DNA from: Blautia sp. Marseille-P3201T | GTDB taxonomy: Bacteria > Bacillota > Clostridia > Lachnospirales > Lachnospiraceae | Length of the DNA stretch: 64,000 nucleotides | Assembly: GCF_900120295.1 (NCBI RefSeq) | Contig: NZ_LT635470.1 | Span: 558,001 to 622,000, forward strand | Direction of reading: 5' to 3' | Part shown: positions 61,401 to 64,000 of the stretch, in pieces | How positions within the stretch are numbered: position 1 is the first letter of the stretch | Layout: each line of letters opens with the position of its first letter | Made by a program: the position numbers and the translations under genes | The notes under the pieces: generated by a model | Seen by the model: only the letters and a program-made list of their open reading frames with translations | The model's database searches: none | What the model was told of the DNA's origin: nothing

Positions 61401-64000
61401 ATACTACAAAAACTTTAAACAAACTTAAAAATTTGCAAAAAGAGCTGCTGCATTTTTTCACGCAACAACTCTCTTTTCTCTATTCCATATAACCGCCATT
61501 CATTGGAGAAACTGCTTTATCAGCAAATTGTTTTAAAACACCTTTTTCGTATTTATTCTTCCTTGGCTGCCAATTTTTCTTTCTTTTCTTTAAAATCTCT
61601 GCAATTTCCTCTTCCGTCTTTTTCTTGCCATTCACTCCCACAATCTGGAGAATGCGGTTTGGAATACTGATTTCAATCAAATCATTTTCCTCCACCAGGG
61701 CAATCGGTCCTCCCTGTGCAGCCTCCGGTGAAATATGTCCGATTGCAGGCCCTTTAGAAGCCCCAGAAAATCTTCCATCTGTTAAAAGAGCAATACTTGC
61801 ACCTAATTCTGCATCTGATGCAATTGCCTCTGTGGTATAAAACATTTCCGGCATTCCACTTCCTTTTGGTCCTTCATAACGAATGATTACTGCATCACCC
61901 GGCCGAATTTTATGTGTCAGCACTGCCTCAATAGCATCTTCTTCGCAGTCGAAAGGTTTTGCTCGAAGAACAGCATTAAACATTTCTTTTGGAACAACTG
62001 TATGTTTTACAACTGCTCCGTCAGGTGCCAGATTTCCTTTTAAAATAGCGATACTTCCATCTGTTCCAAAAGGTTTTTCAAAAGGACGAATAATATCCTC
62101 TCTTTTTAAATTCCACTTATCCAGATATGTCTGACATTTATCGTAAAATCCATTTTTCTTTAATTCTTCCAGATTTTCACCTAAAGTTTTACCTGTAACT
62201 GTCATAACATCCAAGTGAAGCATATCTTTAATTTCTTCCATAATTGTAGGTACTCCACCTGCATAATAAAAGAACTGAGCAGGCCACTCTCCTGCCGGAC
62301 GGATATTTAACAAATAATGTGCACCTCTATGCAGACGGTCAAATGTTTCACCATCAATGTCAATGCCGAATTCTTTTGCAATAGCTGGAAGATGAAGCAA
62401 TGAATTAGTAGAACCTGAAATTGCTGCGTGTACCATAATTGCATTTTCAAAAGATTTCATTGTTACGATTTTATCCGGCGTCAGGTTATTCTTTGCCAGC
62501 CAAACAGCCTGTTTTCCTGCTTTCCGGGCAAATTCTCTTAAATCCTTACTAGTTGCCGGTAATAGAGCACTTCCAGGCAGCATAAGACCTAAAGCTTCTG
62601 CCATAATCTGCATAGTAGAAGCAGTTCCCATAAAGGAACATGCTCCACAAGATGGGCAGGCATTGTGTTTATAAAACTCCATTTTTTCTTTTGAAATTTC
62701 TCCTCTTTCACACATAGCATTATACTTTCCTATCTGCTCCAATGTTAAAAGATCAGGTCCCGCATCCATAACACCTCCGGTTACAATAATCGAAGGAATA
62801 TTAATTCTTCCCACTGCCATTAAATGAGCAGGCATTCCTTTATCACAGCTGGCAATAAATACTCCTCCATCAAAAGGTGTTGCATTTGCATGAATTTCAA
62901 TCATATTTGCCATCATATCTCTGGAAGGCAGAGAATAATTAATTCCATCATGCCCCTGAGCTTCTCCGTCACAAATATCTGTACAGAAATAGCGTGCTCC
63001 AAATCCACCTTCTTCTGCAATTCCTGTTCTGGCTTCTTCTACTAACTCTAACAAATGTCCGCTTCCGGGATGACTATCCCCAAATGTGCTTTCAATAATA
63101 ATCTGAGGTTTTGATAAATCTTCCAGCTTCCATCCTGTTCCCAAACGAAGCGGATCTAATTCCGGTGCAATTTTTCTTAATTCCTGACTTTTTAAACTCA
63201 TAATAATCTCCATTCCGCCGCCAAGTCGGCGGCACAAATAGTAATGAAAGTCTTTTAATCCCCCACGTTACTGATAAAATAATTGTTAAAGAAGTTATAC
63301 TACAAAGCACGGGGAGGTGAGTCGTAAAGACTTTCTTCGGTTTTAGACAGCATAATAATCAGTGTGAGTTCCATCTTTCAAGCACAAATAAGTGGCTCTT
63401 TTAGACCGTACAGTAAGAATTGTTTTAACTTCTCTGTTAAATGTGTGGTGGAGCAGTCAATGGCTTCTTTATCTCACTTTGAAAGGAGTTTTGACCATGA
63501 AAGTTGTTTATCAAACCTGCTGTGGCGTCGATGTTCACAAATCTTTTCTCGTTGCCACAATCATTAAAACCATTTCCGGAGTAGAACCTTCTTACCAAAA
63601 GAAACGTTTCTCCACCTTCAACAATTCGATCCTGCAATTCAAAAATTGGCTGATTGAAAACCAATGTCGGGATGTCTGTATGGAATCTACCGGTAAATAC
63701 TGGGTTCCTGTATTCAATCTCTTGGAAGACGATATCAACGTCACTATTGCCAACCCCAAATGGGTAAAAGCAGTCAAAGGTAACAAGGATGATACAAAAG
63801 ATTCCAAATGGATTGGGGATTTGTTTCGATTAGGTCTGGTTCCTGGGAGCTATATCCCTTGTAAACCAATCCGTATCTTGCGTGAATTCACAAGATATCG
63901 TTACAAGTTGACTTCCTGCCGTACCAGCGAAAAGAACAGATATCAGAATGCGCTTACTGTCTGTAATGTCGCATTAGATTCGGTTGTTTCCGATATCTTT

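Overview
The window looks like a chromosomal segment of an anaerobic, low-GC Firmicute of the Lachnospiraceae type (Blautia/Ruminococcus-like). This is inferred from gene order (radC-mreBCD-PBP2-minDE-rodA, then the yggS-sepF-ylmH-lspA-rluD division cluster), A/T-rich coding, strong purine-rich ribosome binding sites, and an XerS-like recombinase in place of XerC/XerD. No rRNA, tRNA or CRISPR array was seen.

Layout. (1) 1-9400, plus strand: a cell-shape operon from the end of radC through mreB, mreC, mreD, a large PBP2, minD, minE and rodA. It ends in two genes whose enzyme families are clear but whose catalytic residues are altered (a methylglyoxal synthase-like protein and an S11 carboxypeptidase-like protein). 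(2) 9400-17300: a P-loop protein, a DUF378 membrane protein, and a second operon (HlyD-like, yggS, sepF, ylmH, aroB, lspA, rluD, cytidylate kinase-like). (3) 17300-21300: ttcA, a duplicated promoter-like repeat, an AI-2E exporter family gene, dtd, and an XerS-type recombinase with a dif-like sequence just upstream. (4) 21300-31750: oxidative-stress genes (FAD/Rieske oxidoreductase, superoxide dismutase), a MerR regulator, acetyltransferases, small membrane proteins, a nitroreductase and a siderophore/haem-type ABC uptake operon. (5) 31700-34300: nth, larB and a rhodanese-TtcA fusion.

(6) 34400-49900 is accessory in character: a helicase with predicted membrane segments, an XRE/ImmA-IrrE/PIN-like trio, a D,D-carboxypeptidase, a HicAB toxin-antitoxin pair, a two-component system, and a DUF3791-DUF3990-like (putative ADP-ribosyltransferase) gene cleanly split by an IS66 element with an 8-bp target duplication. 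Several gene remnants follow. (7) 49800-64000: an aldo/keto reductase cut off from its upstream region by a second, different IS66 element; a MATE exporter with its MarR regulator; a GntR-controlled ABC transporter; a flavodoxin-like reductase; a two-component system followed by a VTC-domain gene; an IlvD-type dehydratase; and, at the right edge, the start of an IS110 transposase preceded by a noncoding stretch where a bridge RNA is expected.

Regulation visible in the sequence includes palindromes lying on promoters of the MerR, XRE, HicAB, MarR and GntR units, consistent with autoregulation, and a terminator hairpin whose 3' arm contains the ribosome binding site of the next gene.
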